Of a DNA stretch of 64,000 nucleotides, positions 1-8,241 are shown piece by piece. The DNA comes from Paenarthrobacter nicotinovorans (lineage in GTDB: Bacteria > Actinomycetota > Actinomycetes > Actinomycetales > Micrococcaceae), in contig NZ_SZVS01000002.1 of NCBI RefSeq assembly GCF_007670255.1, forward strand, positions 248,001 to 312,000, read 5' to 3'. The first letter of the stretch is position 1. Each line of letters begins with the position of its first letter. Made by a program: the position numbers and the translations under genes. The notes under the pieces are model-generated. The model was given only the letters and a program-made list of their open reading frames with translations. It did not search any database and had not been told where the DNA came from.

Positions 1-722
1 ATCAGGCCGAGCTCCTTCGCCCCGATGATGCCACGCGTTTCGGCAATGTCCGGCGCATGGACGCTGACGACGTCGGACAGCATGCAGAGCTGGGCCAGGC
101 CGACGGATTCGACACCCAGCGCAGTAGCCTCGACGGCGTCAAGGTAGGGGTCGTAGACCAGGACCCGTGCGTCGAGGTTCTTCAGGAGCCCGATGACCAG
201 GCGTCCCACGCGTGAGGCGCCAACCAGCCCGATGGTTACGCCGTTGGTTCCGATGGCGGGGAATCCGGCAGAGTTGCGGGATGCGCCGGTGGTGCGCAGC
301 TGTTCGCTGAATCGCCGGGCTCTTTTGAGGCCCATGATGATTGCCGCAAACGTGAACTCGGCCACCGGCACCGCATTGGCCGCAGCCGAGGACGACACCT
401 GTATTCCGCGCTCATGGACCTCCGGGGACAGGAACGTCTTGACCGTTCCGGCCGCGTGGACGATGGTGCGCAGCCGCGGCAACCGGTCCAGGACCCAGCC
501 GTCGATGACGGGAGCGCCCCAACCAGTTATGAGGAGCTCGGCATCTTCGAGCAACCCGAAGGCACCCGGCTCGGAGAAATTGGCAACGGGTTCGGAACCG
601 AGCAGCGTGACCATCCCGCGCAGCCGGGCAAGGTCCTGGGTGCTGAACAGGGCGGACAGATTGTTCCTGCCCATCACGAAAGCAGCCTTCATGGGGCCGG
701 CGTGCTGGAGATTGGTGGTCAC
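1..722 (-). CDS. D-2-hydroxyacid dehydrogenase family protein (C-terminus beyond window)
   Basis: Partial gene; its 3' end lies left of the window. The translation carries the NAD-binding glycine motif GLVGASRVGRLVIG near residue 150, followed by VLVYDPYLD and SDVVSVHAPDIAETRG, the hallmarks of the D-isomer-specific 2-hydroxyacid dehydrogenase fold. The later catalytic Glu/His region is cut off, so substrate cannot be judged. I chose the GTG at 722 because GGACGG lies upstream; an in-frame ATG at 692 is the alternative and has no purine-rich sequence before it. It is divergent from the sugar ABC/fucosidase operon and shares the operator-containing intergenic region, so it is probably co-regulated and may act on a sugar acid from that pathway (inference). 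Confidence 0.85.
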   Translation of the reverse strand, partial: MTTNLQHAGPMKAAFVMGRNNLSALFSTQDLARLRGMVTLLGSEPVANFSEPGAFGLLEDAELLITGWGAPVIDGWVLDRLPRLRTIVHAAGTVKTFLSPEVHERGIQVSSSAAANAVPVAEFTFAAIIMGLKRARRFSEQLRTTGASRNSAGFPAIGTNGVTIGLVGASRVGRLVIGLLKNLDARVLVYDPYLDAVEATALGVESVGLAQLCMLSDVVSVHAPDIAETRGIIGAKELGL

Positions 723-757
723 TGCGGGTTTCCGTCCATTGGTGGTAGGGAAAATTT

Positions 758-775
758 ATAGAAAGCGCTTGCTAT
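758..775. promoter_or_regulatory. LacI-family-type operator (first copy)
   Basis: ATAGAAAGCGCTTGCTAT is an 18-bp dyad with one mismatched pair and a central CG, the form bound by LacI/GalR-family repressors. It lies 36 bp upstream of the leftward dehydrogenase start and about 130 bp from a similar dyad at 891-906. No LacI gene is inside the window. Confidence 0.6.
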
Positions 776-852
776 TTTGAGTCAGCGTAGGGGTGGTACT
801 GAAAGACTGTCAATCCCACCCTCCCTTGCCTGCTATGACAAAGGAAGTGTTG

Positions 853-882
853 TTGACATCACATTATTTCTATAGGTAGCTT
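853..882 (+). promoter_or_regulatory. Predicted promoter of the fucosidase operon
   Basis: TTGACA at 853-858 is followed after 18 bp by TAGCTT at 877-882. The predicted start of transcription falls at or just before the operator at 891-906, consistent with repression by blocking initiation. The -10 is weak, so the exact position is uncertain. Confidence 0.4.
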
Positions 883-890
883 GTCTCCCA

Positions 891-906
891 TAGTAAACGC
901 TTACTA
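891..906. promoter_or_regulatory. LacI-family-type operator (second copy)
   Basis: TAGTAAACGCTTACTA is a near-perfect dyad with TAGTAA/TTACTA arms and a central CG. It lies just downstream of the predicted -10 of the rightward operon. Together with the 758-775 site it could allow looping repression of both divergent units (inference). Confidence 0.65.
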
Positions 907-980
907 TTTCAGCCGATGGTTGCTCTACAGCGCCGGGCCACTCCACATCCGCCGTCCACTGGCGCAGACAGAGGAAATAC

Positions 981-2024
981 ATGAGCAGCAACAGTCAAAC
1001 ACTGACGCCCCAGGCGACGCACGACGTCGGCGGGCCGGTGACGGCGGCGGAAGGCCGCCGTCGTATCCGCCCTCCTGCGGGACCCGACGCGGGACCGAGT
1101 CGCAAGAGAACCCTGATGGCACGTATCCGACGCGACAAAGTGATGTTGCTGCTGATCGCACCGGGCTTCCTGTACTTCGTGGTGTTCCACTACATCCCGC
1201 TCGCCGGCAACATCATCGCGTTCCTCGACTACAAGCCCTACCTCGGTTTCGTGGACAGCGTGTGGGTGGGGCTGGACAATTTCGCGGCCATGTTCCAGGA
1301 CGGCGCCTTTTGGGAAGCCCTCCGGAACACCCTGGTGATCACCGGGCTCCAGCTGGCCCTGTTCTTCCCGGTTCCCATCTGCCTGGCCCTGCTGCTGAAC
1401 AGCATCGTGTCCAACAAGATCCGGAAGTTCGTGCAGAGTGTGGTGTATCTGCCCCACTTCATCGGCTGGGTGATCATTGTGGCCGTCTTCTCGGAGGTCC
1501 TCGGTGCCACGGGTGCCGTTCCGCACCTTCTGGAAAACCTGGGACTCCCTCGCTTCGACGCCATGACCACGCCCGGGTTCTTCCCCTTCCTGGTGACCAT
1601 CCAATCCATCTGGAAGGACGCAGGCTGGGGGACCATCATCTTCCTTGCCGCGCTGATGAACGTAGACCAGGAGCTCTACGAGGCCGCGGCCGTGGACGGG
1701 GCGAACGCCCGGCACCGGCTATGGCACATCACCATCCCGGGCATCATGCCGGTGATCATCCTGCTGCTCATCCTCAACCTCGGCAGCATCCTCTCAGTGG
1801 GCTTCGAACAGATCGTCCTGCAACGCGACAATGTGGGCCCCGGCGCCGGCGAGGTGCTGGACACCTACGTCTACTTCCACGGCATCCAGGACGGCCAGTG
1901 GGGTCCTGCGGCCGCGGTGGGGCTCGTCAAGGGAATCGTTGGGCTGATCCTGGTGCTCGGCGCGAACAAACTGGCCCATCTCTTCGGACAGGAAGGTGTC
2001 TATTCCAATGGCAAATCCAAGTAG
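981..2024 (+). CDS. Sugar ABC transporter permease, LplB type
   Basis: A 347-residue inner-membrane permease of a carbohydrate ABC importer. After a polar N-terminal tail of about 55 residues there are six hydrophobic segments; the EAA loop is recognisable as YEAAAVDGANARHRLWHITI near residue 235. The pattern FHYIPLAGNIIAFLDYKPY near residue 70 is typical of the LplB subgroup, which usually imports oligosaccharides released from plant or host polysaccharides. AGGAAAT precedes the ATG. The gene overlaps the next permease by 17 bp, showing an operon. Substrate is inferred only from the linked fucosidase and DUF2264 genes. Confidence 0.9.
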   Translation: MSSNSQTLTPQATHDVGGPVTAAEGRRRIRPPAGPDAGPSRKRTLMARIRRDKVMLLLIAPGFLYFVVFHYIPLAGNIIAFLDYKPYLGFVDSVWVGLDNFAAMFQDGAFWEALRNTLVITGLQLALFFPVPICLALLLNSIVSNKIRKFVQSVVYLPHFIGWVIIVAVFSEVLGATGAVPHLLENLGLPRFDAMTTPGFFPFLVTIQSIWKDAGWGTIIFLAALMNVDQELYEAAAVDGANARHRLWHITIPGIMPVIILLLILNLGSILSVGFEQIVLQRDNVGPGAGEVLDTYVYFHGIQDGQWGPAAAVGLVKGIVGLILVLGANKLAHLFGQEGVYSNGKSK

Positions 2025-2949
2025 CACGCTGGTAGCAGGCATGGGCCGTCGTGGGAGCCGTTCGGTGAAAAAGGACACCCGTCCTGTCTGGATGGAAAAG
2101 CCCAAGCCGATGGTCCAGGTATCCAAAGCCATCGCCCTGGTGGTGATCTGCTTCCTGGCGCTGTACCCGTTGCTGGCCGTACTGGCGACGAGTCTTTCCA
2201 GTCAGAGCGAGATCGCCAACAACAACGGCCTGGTCTTGTTTCCCAAGGAACCCACGTTCGCCGCCTACCAAACGATCTTCGCCGGTGGCGTAGTGACCGA
2301 TGCCCTGGTCCGCTCCTTGCTCATCACCACCGTTGGCACTGCATTGTCTTTGGTGGTCACTGTAGCCATGGCGTACGGCCTTACCCGTCGTGACCTTGTG
2401 GGCGGCCGCTTCTTCCTCATGACCGCTCTGTTCACCATGCTTTTCAGCCCCGGCATCATTCCCAGCTTCCTCATGGTCAAGGAACTGGGGCTGCTGGACA
2501 ATTACGCAGCCTTGGTCCTGCCCACGCTGATGAGCGCCTTCAACCTGGTGGTGGTCCGGTCCTTCTTCATGAACCTGCCCAACGAGCTGTTCGAAGCCGC
2601 CAAGATCGATGGGGCCGGCGACTTCCGGATCCTGGTCCAGATGGTGTTGCCGTTGTCACGAGGCGTGCTGGCCGTCGTCGGGCTTTTTTACGCGGTGGGC
2701 TACTGGAACGCCTTCTTCAACGCCATGCTCTACCTGAACGACGACAAATGGCCGCTGTCCATGATCCTGCGCCAGTACGTGTTGCTCGGCCAACCCATGG
2801 GCGACTCCGCAGTAGCCGAGATCGCGGTGCCGTCGCAGGCGATCCAGATGGCCGTCGTCGTGATTTCGCTGATCCCGATCGTAATCGTCTTCCCGTTCCT
2901 CCAGCGGTACTTCACCAAGGGCGTTCTTACCGGCGCCATCAAAGGCTAA
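2008..2949 (+). CDS. Carbohydrate ABC transporter permease, YtcP/MalG type
   Basis: The second membrane subunit of the same importer. It has six predicted membrane segments and the EAA loop FEAAKIDGAGDFRILVQMVL near residue 195; it ends ..FTKGVLTGAIKG, the usual C-terminus of this family. The start is ambiguous: ATG 2008 (GGAAGG 12 nt upstream) is preferred, GTG 1996 and ATG 2041 are possible. It begins inside the end of the first permease gene, so the two are likely translationally coupled, and the binding-protein gene follows 30 bp later. Confidence 0.9.
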   Translation: MANPSSTLVAGMGRRGSRSVKKDTRPVWMEKPKPMVQVSKAIALVVICFLALYPLLAVLATSLSSQSEIANNNGLVLFPKEPTFAAYQTIFAGGVVTDALVRSLLITTVGTALSLVVTVAMAYGLTRRDLVGGRFFLMTALFTMLFSPGIIPSFLMVKELGLLDNYAALVLPTLMSAFNLVVVRSFFMNLPNELFEAAKIDGAGDFRILVQMVLPLSRGVLAVVGLFYAVGYWNAFFNAMLYLNDDKWPLSMILRQYVLLGQPMGDSAVAEIAVPSQAIQMAVVVISLIPIVIVFPFLQRYFTKGVLTGAIKG

Positions 2950-2979
2950 GCAAACTCTCTACTCTCGAAAGGGAATCCC

Positions 2980-4629
2980 ATGAACGCAGTCCCGACTCCC
3001 GGCCCCAGCCGCCGGAGCTTCCTTTCCGTGGCGGGCATCGGCGCCCTTGCACTGTTCAGCGGCGGGGCCTTGGCCGGTTGCGGGCAGCGCACCACCAACG
3101 TCGCCTCCAACGCCAGCGAGGCTTTGCTTCCCACGCATATGCCGCTCAAAGCGGCCGCTGCAGACATCGCAGGCACGGCTGAAGGCGTCCCGGCTGCCTT
3201 TTACAAGTACCCGACGCCGTTCCGGAGCGTGGAGAAAGCACCCCTGAGCGGTGGCAAGATCACAGCCATTACCAACCTGTTTGGCACTGCACCCAACGCG
3301 CGTGCAGACAATCCCGCCTGGCAGGCCATTGAAGCCCGCCTGGGCGGACAGGTGGAGATCACCTCTGTCTCCTCGGACGACTACGCCACCAAGTTCAACA
3401 CGATCATTGCCGGGGGCGAGCTGCCGGACCTCATGTTGAACGACGGTGCCGCGGTGCCCAACATCGTGGAATTCCTGCAGGCCAAATGCGCGGACCTGAC
3501 GCCGCTGCTTGGTGGCGACAAGGTCAAGGACTATCCCAACCTCGCCGCCATCCCGGAGGTTTTCTGGAAGCAGACAGTACAGGCCGGCAAGCTGTACTCC
3601 CTGCCCATCCCGCGCAACCTCACTGGCGGCTCCGGATTCGTCAACCAGACGCTGCTGGAGAATGTCGGAGTCAAATCCACCGAGGACATCAAGGACAAGG
3701 ACGATTTCTACAGGGTGGCCAAGGAACTGACCAATCCTGCCAAGAACCAATGGGCGCTGGGCAGCACCAAGTTCGGTCTCACGATGCTCCACCACATGTT
3801 CCGCACGCCGAACGTCTGGAAGAACGACGGCGGCAAACTCACCCGGGCGTTCGAGACCGACGAATACATGGCCGCGATCGAATTCGCAGCCAAGCTCTAC
3901 AAGGACGGGATGTATGTCCCGGGCTCTGAAGGGTGGACCAAGTCCCAGATGGTGAACTCGTTCATCTCCGGCAAGGTGGCCATGATCTATGACGGACTGC
4001 CCGCCTACATTGGGCCCACGGGCTACGGGCGCAGCGTCCCCGCGGCGAACAAGGCCAACAAGGCCGTCCCGTTCATCCCCGTGGGCCACGACGGCGGCAA
4101 GGCCCAGACCTGGCTGGACAACATTACCTTCGGCACCGTGATGCTGAAAAAGGCGGACGAAGCCAAGCTCAAGGAAGTTCTGGCCGTAGCCAATTTCCTC
4201 GCGGCACCATTTGGCAGCGAAGAATACTTGCTGCTCAACTACGGGGCAGAAGGGGCGGACTACACCCTCGATGCCAACGGCAACCCCGTGGTGACCGAGC
4301 GGGCCTTGCTGGATAACGCCGTGCCGTGGAAGTACCTCGCGGCACCCCAGCAAGTGGTGTACGACCCCAGCAACAAGGACATCGTGGATGTCATGCACAA
4401 CGCCTATTCCAAGCTCATTCCGCTCGGGGTCGAGGACCCGTGCGGCACCTTGTTCAGCCCGACCAACGCCAGCAAGGGTGCGAAGCTGGGCCAGCCCGTT
4501 TCGGACGCCGCCACGGCTGTCATCGCTGGACGCGGGACCATGGACGCGCTCATGAGTGCCGTGGCGGACTGGAAGAAGAACGGCGGCGACACCATCCGCG
4601 GCGAATACGAATCAGCCCTGGCCAAGTAA
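2980..4629 (+). CDS. Extracellular solute-binding lipoprotein of the sugar importer
   Basis: A 549-residue substrate-binding protein. The N-terminus has a twin-arginine-like SRRSFLS followed by a hydrophobic stretch and a lipobox LAGC at about residue 31, so it should be lipid-anchored outside the membrane. At roughly 550 residues it has the length of LplA/YtcQ-type binding proteins that accompany LplB/YtcP permeases, longer than typical MalE proteins. GAAAGGGA precedes the ATG. No ATP-binding subunit is in the operon; as in many actinobacterial and Firmicute sugar systems, a shared MsiK-like ATPase encoded elsewhere is likely (inference). Confidence 0.9.
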   Translation: MNAVPTPGPSRRSFLSVAGIGALALFSGGALAGCGQRTTNVASNASEALLPTHMPLKAAAADIAGTAEGVPAAFYKYPTPFRSVEKAPLSGGKITAITNLFGTAPNARADNPAWQAIEARLGGQVEITSVSSDDYATKFNTIIAGGELPDLMLNDGAAVPNIVEFLQAKCADLTPLLGGDKVKDYPNLAAIPEVFWKQTVQAGKLYSLPIPRNLTGGSGFVNQTLLENVGVKSTEDIKDKDDFYRVAKELTNPAKNQWALGSTKFGLTMLHHMFRTPNVWKNDGGKLTRAFETDEYMAAIEFAAKLYKDGMYVPGSEGWTKSQMVNSFISGKVAMIYDGLPAYIGPTGYGRSVPAANKANKAVPFIPVGHDGGKAQTWLDNITFGTVMLKKADEAKLKEVLAVANFLAAPFGSEEYLLLNYGAEGADYTLDANGNPVVTERALLDNAVPWKYLAAPQQVVYDPSNKDIVDVMHNAYSKLIPLGVEDPCGTLFSPTNASKGAKLGQPVSDAATAVIAGRGTMDALMSAVADWKKNGGDTIRGEYESALAK

Positions 4630-4659
4630 GCAGCGGAACAACCCCAAGGATCCAACACC

Positions 4660-6627
4660 GTGACTCAGCCCCTCCAGGTAAACCAGCCCCTACCGGTGAC
4701 CCAACCCTGGCTTCCCGAACCACAGACCGCTCTTTCCCCGTTCACCGGCTGGACCCGCAGCCACTGGGAAGCCACGGCCGATCATTGGTTGGAACATATC
4801 CGGACTTATTCCAGCCCCCTCAAAACAAGTCCGAGACTCCCGGGCCGGGTAACACGCGACGGCGAGCGCCGGGAAGGCATGGAAACCATAGGCCGGAGCC
4901 TGCTGATGGCGGCGCCCCGCATTGCCGGGGCCCGTGGACAGGATCGGTTGGGGCTGGCGGCGTGGTACCGGGAAGCGCTGCTGGCCGGCACCGACCCTGA
5001 AGGTTCCGAACGTTGGCCCTTGGGTGTCACCTGCAAGTCCCCGTTGCTGGGGGTGACCAACTCTATTGTGGAGGCCGCGAACATCGCGTTCTCGTTGCAC
5101 GTTGCCAGGGAGTGGCTGTGGGAGCCCCTGGCTGAGGGGGAGAAGAAGCAGGTGGCCGACTGGCTGCGGCACCACGCCCGGCTTGAGGTGTGGGGGAACA
5201 ATTGGCAGCTTTTCCCTGCAATGGCCGAGGGTTTCCTGCGATCGGTGGGCGAGGACGTCTCCGGCTGCACGGGGGCGCGGAATGTGGCCCGGGTGGAGTC
5301 CTGGTATCTGGGTGATGGCTGGTATACGGACGGGCCGGAGCACGCCATCGATTACTACAATGCGTGGGCAATCCACCCCTATTTGTGGGCTTGGTACACG
5401 ATGACCGGCAGGGAGGGCACTCCTGAGGGGCAGCGTCATCTGGAGCGGCTGCGGGAGTTCGTGGGCACCCAGAGCCTCATGTTTGCCAGTGATGGAGCCG
5501 TGCTGCACTTCGGGCGATCCTTGGCGTACCGCACTGCAGTCCTGGCCGCCATATGGTGTGCGGAAATCTCGGGAGTGAATCCGCTGACGCCGGGGGCTAC
5601 CCGGCGCTTGGCGTCCGGTGTGCTGGCGAACTTTACCGCGAAGGGCGTCGGAGTGGACGGGCCGCCGACCCTGGGCTGGTATGACGAACACCTGGGATCC
5701 TGCCAGGCATACAGCGGGTTTGGATCCCCGTATCTGGCCGGTATTGGCTTCCTGGGTTTGGCTCTCCCACCGGAGCACAGGGTGTGGCAGGACATGGAGG
5801 AGCCGCAACCCACGGATGGGCCCGTTGTCGTACGTTCTTTGCCTGATGTCGGATGGACAATGAGCAGCGATGGCGGGTTGGTCCGGCTCAGCAACCACGG
5901 CAGCGATCATTGCGGCTTGCCTGTTGACGGCGGCACGGACCCCGATGATCCGCACTACGCCAAGTTCTCCTACTCCACCCACACCGCGCCAGGAACGGGT
6001 TTGGCTTGGGAGGAAAACATCGACGGGCACTTGGCGTTGTTGGGCTCTGACGGCGTGGCGAGCCGGCGTTGCGCCCTGCGTGCCACCCGCACGCAGGGAC
6101 CGGTCAGCGGCTCGGTCCACGTCCCACAGCTGTACGGTAAAGCGCTGCCCGGAACCGCGGTCACTACGGTGTCCGTGGTGGACGGTATCCATGAGGTTCG
6201 CTGCCATCTCGTCACCGGGCCGGCGGAGTTTTCCGTGCGTGAAGGCGGGCATGCGGTCGCGGGAGCGTCCCGGGTGCATGCGGGAACCACGCTGGACACT
6301 GCGTGGGTCAGCAACGGCGATGTCTTTGCCGCTGTAACAGCCCTGCACGGCTGGCAAAAGACCGATACCGCACATTACACGGGTGCCAGTGCCATGGGTG
6401 AGCACTCCGCAGTGCCAAGCCTGTCGGCCCAACGCGCGGTTGTCGAAACGGTCCACGTCGCGCTGCACACGCTCACCCGAGGCCCGGCTCCGGCGCCTGA
6501 AGCGCTCGAGGCGGCTGCCGCCGTCGTTGTTTCCGGTACGGAAGTCTCGCTCACGTGGGCTTCAGGTGCGTCGGAGTCGTTCGACCTGCGTACTTTCGTT
6601 CCATGGGACGGGCAGGTGGGAAAGTGA
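4660..6627 (+). CDS. DUF2264 domain protein, probable glycan-active enzyme
   Basis: A 655-residue protein whose N-terminal 380 residues match my recollection of DUF2264 (PF10022): GWTRSHWE at 25-32, then NNWQLFPAM, GDGWYTDGPEHAIDYYN near 220 and HFGRSLAYR near 285. The rich content of Trp, Tyr, Asp and Glu fits an (alpha/alpha)6-barrel carbohydrate enzyme with a beta-rich C-terminal half. I recall a link between this family and a CAZy beta-glucuronidase family (GH154), but I cannot check it here. There is no signal peptide, so it acts in the cytoplasm on imported oligosaccharides. It starts at GTG 4660 after CCCCAAGGA, 30 bp behind the binding protein, and its stop overlaps the fucosidase start. 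Confidence 0.8.
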   Translation: MTQPLQVNQPLPVTQPWLPEPQTALSPFTGWTRSHWEATADHWLEHIRTYSSPLKTSPRLPGRVTRDGERREGMETIGRSLLMAAPRIAGARGQDRLGLAAWYREALLAGTDPEGSERWPLGVTCKSPLLGVTNSIVEAANIAFSLHVAREWLWEPLAEGEKKQVADWLRHHARLEVWGNNWQLFPAMAEGFLRSVGEDVSGCTGARNVARVESWYLGDGWYTDGPEHAIDYYNAWAIHPYLWAWYTMTGREGTPEGQRHLERLREFVGTQSLMFASDGAVLHFGRSLAYRTAVLAAIWCAEISGVNPLTPGATRRLASGVLANFTAKGVGVDGPPTLGWYDEHLGSCQAYSGFGSPYLAGIGFLGLALPPEHRVWQDMEEPQPTDGPVVVRSLPDVGWTMSSDGGLVRLSNHGSDHCGLPVDGGTDPDDPHYAKFSYSTHTAPGTGLAWEENIDGHLALLGSDGVASRRCALRATRTQGPVSGSVHVPQLYGKALPGTAVTTVSVVDGIHEVRCHLVTGPAEFSVREGGHAVAGASRVHAGTTLDTAWVSNGDVFAAVTALHGWQKTDTAHYTGASAMGEHSAVPSLSAQRAVVETVHVALHTLTRGPAPAPEALEAAAAVVVSGTEVSLTWASGASESFDLRTFVPWDGQVGK

Positions 6628-8141
6628 TTGACCTTAAATACGGCGCGTCCGGGCAAGGGCGGAGGGACGACGCTGCCATGCGTCGGTTCCGGAGCCACCG
6701 GGTGGGTCAGTTCATCCATTGGGGCCTCTACTCGCTGCCGGCCGGGAGGTGGGAAGGGAAGGACGTCGAATTCGCGGCCGAGTTCCTGCCGCGTGTAGCG
6801 AAGATCCCCCAACAACGATGGGAGGCGCTCGCCAACGACTTCACACTGGCGGATTTCGACGCCGACCGGTGGGCTGACACGGCCGTGGCTCTCGGTGCCC
6901 GCTACATGACCATCACCACCAAGCATCACGACGGCTTTTGCCTGTGGCCGAGCGCCCACACGGACTTCCACATGGGAAACACGCCGTCGGGCCGGGACGT
7001 TCTGGGTGAATTGGTGGCCGCCTATGAAGCACGCGGGATCGACGTCAACTTCTACTATTCAGTGCTCGACTGGCGGCACCCGGACTGGCGCTTCACGGTG
7101 GAGAACGACGGCGATCGGGCGGCTTTTGCCCGCTACCTGGACTTCGCGATGAAACAGTTGGAAGAACTGGCGGACCGTTACCCCGGTGTGAAGGGATTCT
7201 GGTTTGACGGCACCTGGGACGAATCCGTGAAGGCCAACGGGTGGTGGACCTGGGAAGTTGAACGGATGCTGAAGGAGCGCCTTCCCGGCGTGGTGGTCAA
7301 CAGTCGCCTGAGAGCCGATGATTTCGGGTCCCGGCACGTCGATTCCAATGGCCAGTTGATGGGCGACTACGAGAGCGGCTATGAGCGCAGGTTGCCCGGC
7401 CCATGGGATGTTGCTGTGGCTTCCCGCGACTGGGAAGCCTGCATGACCATTCCGCAGGCCAGTTGGGGATACCACCAAGGCCCCTGGGCGCAGTCGACGC
7501 TCAAACACCCCTGGGACGTGGTGGACATGATGGCCCACTGCACGTCCTTGGGCGGCAACTTCCTGCTCAACTTCGGACCCCGCGGCGACGGCTCCATGGC
7601 TCCGGAAGAGGTGGAGATTGCCTCGCGGGTGGGGGAGTGGCTCGCCGTGAACGGGGAAGCTATTTACGGGTGCGGCTATGCAGAGGATTGGAAATATCCC
7701 GGTTGGGGCTACTACACCCAGGATGGGGACACGGGACAGGTGTACGCAGTCGTGACGCGGATTCCGGCGTCGGAAAGGGTGCGCATAGAGGTGCCCGGCG
7801 GGCAGGAACTGGCCGGGCTGCGCTTGCTGGGTTCAGGCTCCATTTCCGGGCAGGACTTGGAGGAAGGCCCGGGCAGTGTGCTGGGGTCCGCGGCTCCGGC
7901 GGGCTCCGGCGGATATCCATTCAAGAGGCTGGCCGAGTCCGTGGTGGAGGTGGAGCTTGCGGCCGGCCCGGCTGCGGACGCTGCTTCAGGATCAGGGATG
8001 CCTGGTGGAGGGGTGCCAGGTGGAGGGTCAGCGGCCGCAGGGTCACTTGCAGCCTTTGGACCGCTGGTTTTCGCCCTGGAAACCCGTGCCGTCGACCCCT
8101 CCGGCCGCGAAAAGGAACCAAACCCGGACGTGCTCGACTAG
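6624..8141 (+). CDS. Alpha-L-fucosidase, GH29
   Basis: Hydrolyses terminal alpha-L-fucose from oligosaccharides. GH29 motifs are clear: HWGLYS near residue 32, TTKHHDGFCLW near 95, and GFWFDGTWD near 190 whose Asp is the expected nucleophile, then SWGYHQGPW near 275. No signal peptide is visible, so it is cytoplasmic. The C-terminal 100 residues become Gly/Ala/Ser rich (a GGGVPGGG segment) and look like a linker or poorly conserved tail. The start is taken as GTG 6624 in a GTGA overlap with the DUF2264 stop, giving MIDLKYG; ATG 6603 is an alternative. It is the last gene of the operon. Confidence 0.9.
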   Translation: MIDLKYGASGQGRRDDAAMRRFRSHRVGQFIHWGLYSLPAGRWEGKDVEFAAEFLPRVAKIPQQRWEALANDFTLADFDADRWADTAVALGARYMTITTKHHDGFCLWPSAHTDFHMGNTPSGRDVLGELVAAYEARGIDVNFYYSVLDWRHPDWRFTVENDGDRAAFARYLDFAMKQLEELADRYPGVKGFWFDGTWDESVKANGWWTWEVERMLKERLPGVVVNSRLRADDFGSRHVDSNGQLMGDYESGYERRLPGPWDVAVASRDWEACMTIPQASWGYHQGPWAQSTLKHPWDVVDMMAHCTSLGGNFLLNFGPRGDGSMAPEEVEIASRVGEWLAVNGEAIYGCGYAEDWKYPGWGYYTQDGDTGQVYAVVTRIPASERVRIEVPGGQELAGLRLLGSGSISGQDLEEGPGSVLGSAAPAGSGGYPFKRLAESVVEVELAAGPAADAASGSGMPGGGVPGGGSAAAGSLAAFGPLVFALETRAVDPSGREKEPNPDVLD

Positions 8142-8208
8142 GGCCCGGCGTCGAAATCGTGGGAAGGCTGCGAATCCGCCGGAAAGTTCCGGGGGTTTTG
8201 GCAGCGTT

Positions 8209-8229
8209 CCCGCGACTTCGCGCGGGTTT
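8209..8229 (+). terminator. Rho-independent-type terminator after the fucosidase operon
   Basis: CCCGCG-ACTTCG-CGCGGG followed by TTT lies between the convergent fucosidase and rarD stops. A second smaller hairpin, CCGGAAAGTTCCGG with a GGGTTTT tail, sits just before it at about 8179-8197. Confidence 0.55.
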
Positions 8230-8241
8230 CAGGCGAGGGGT

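Noticed and set aside
2980..4629. Missing ATPase gene as evidence of a broken sugar importer
   Set aside because: Actinobacterial sugar importers commonly share an ATPase encoded elsewhere, and both importers in this window lack one.
4690..6468. 592-codon minus-strand open frame opposite the DUF2264 gene
   Set aside because: Shadow of the DUF2264 gene in the same codon register complement; no recognisable protein features.
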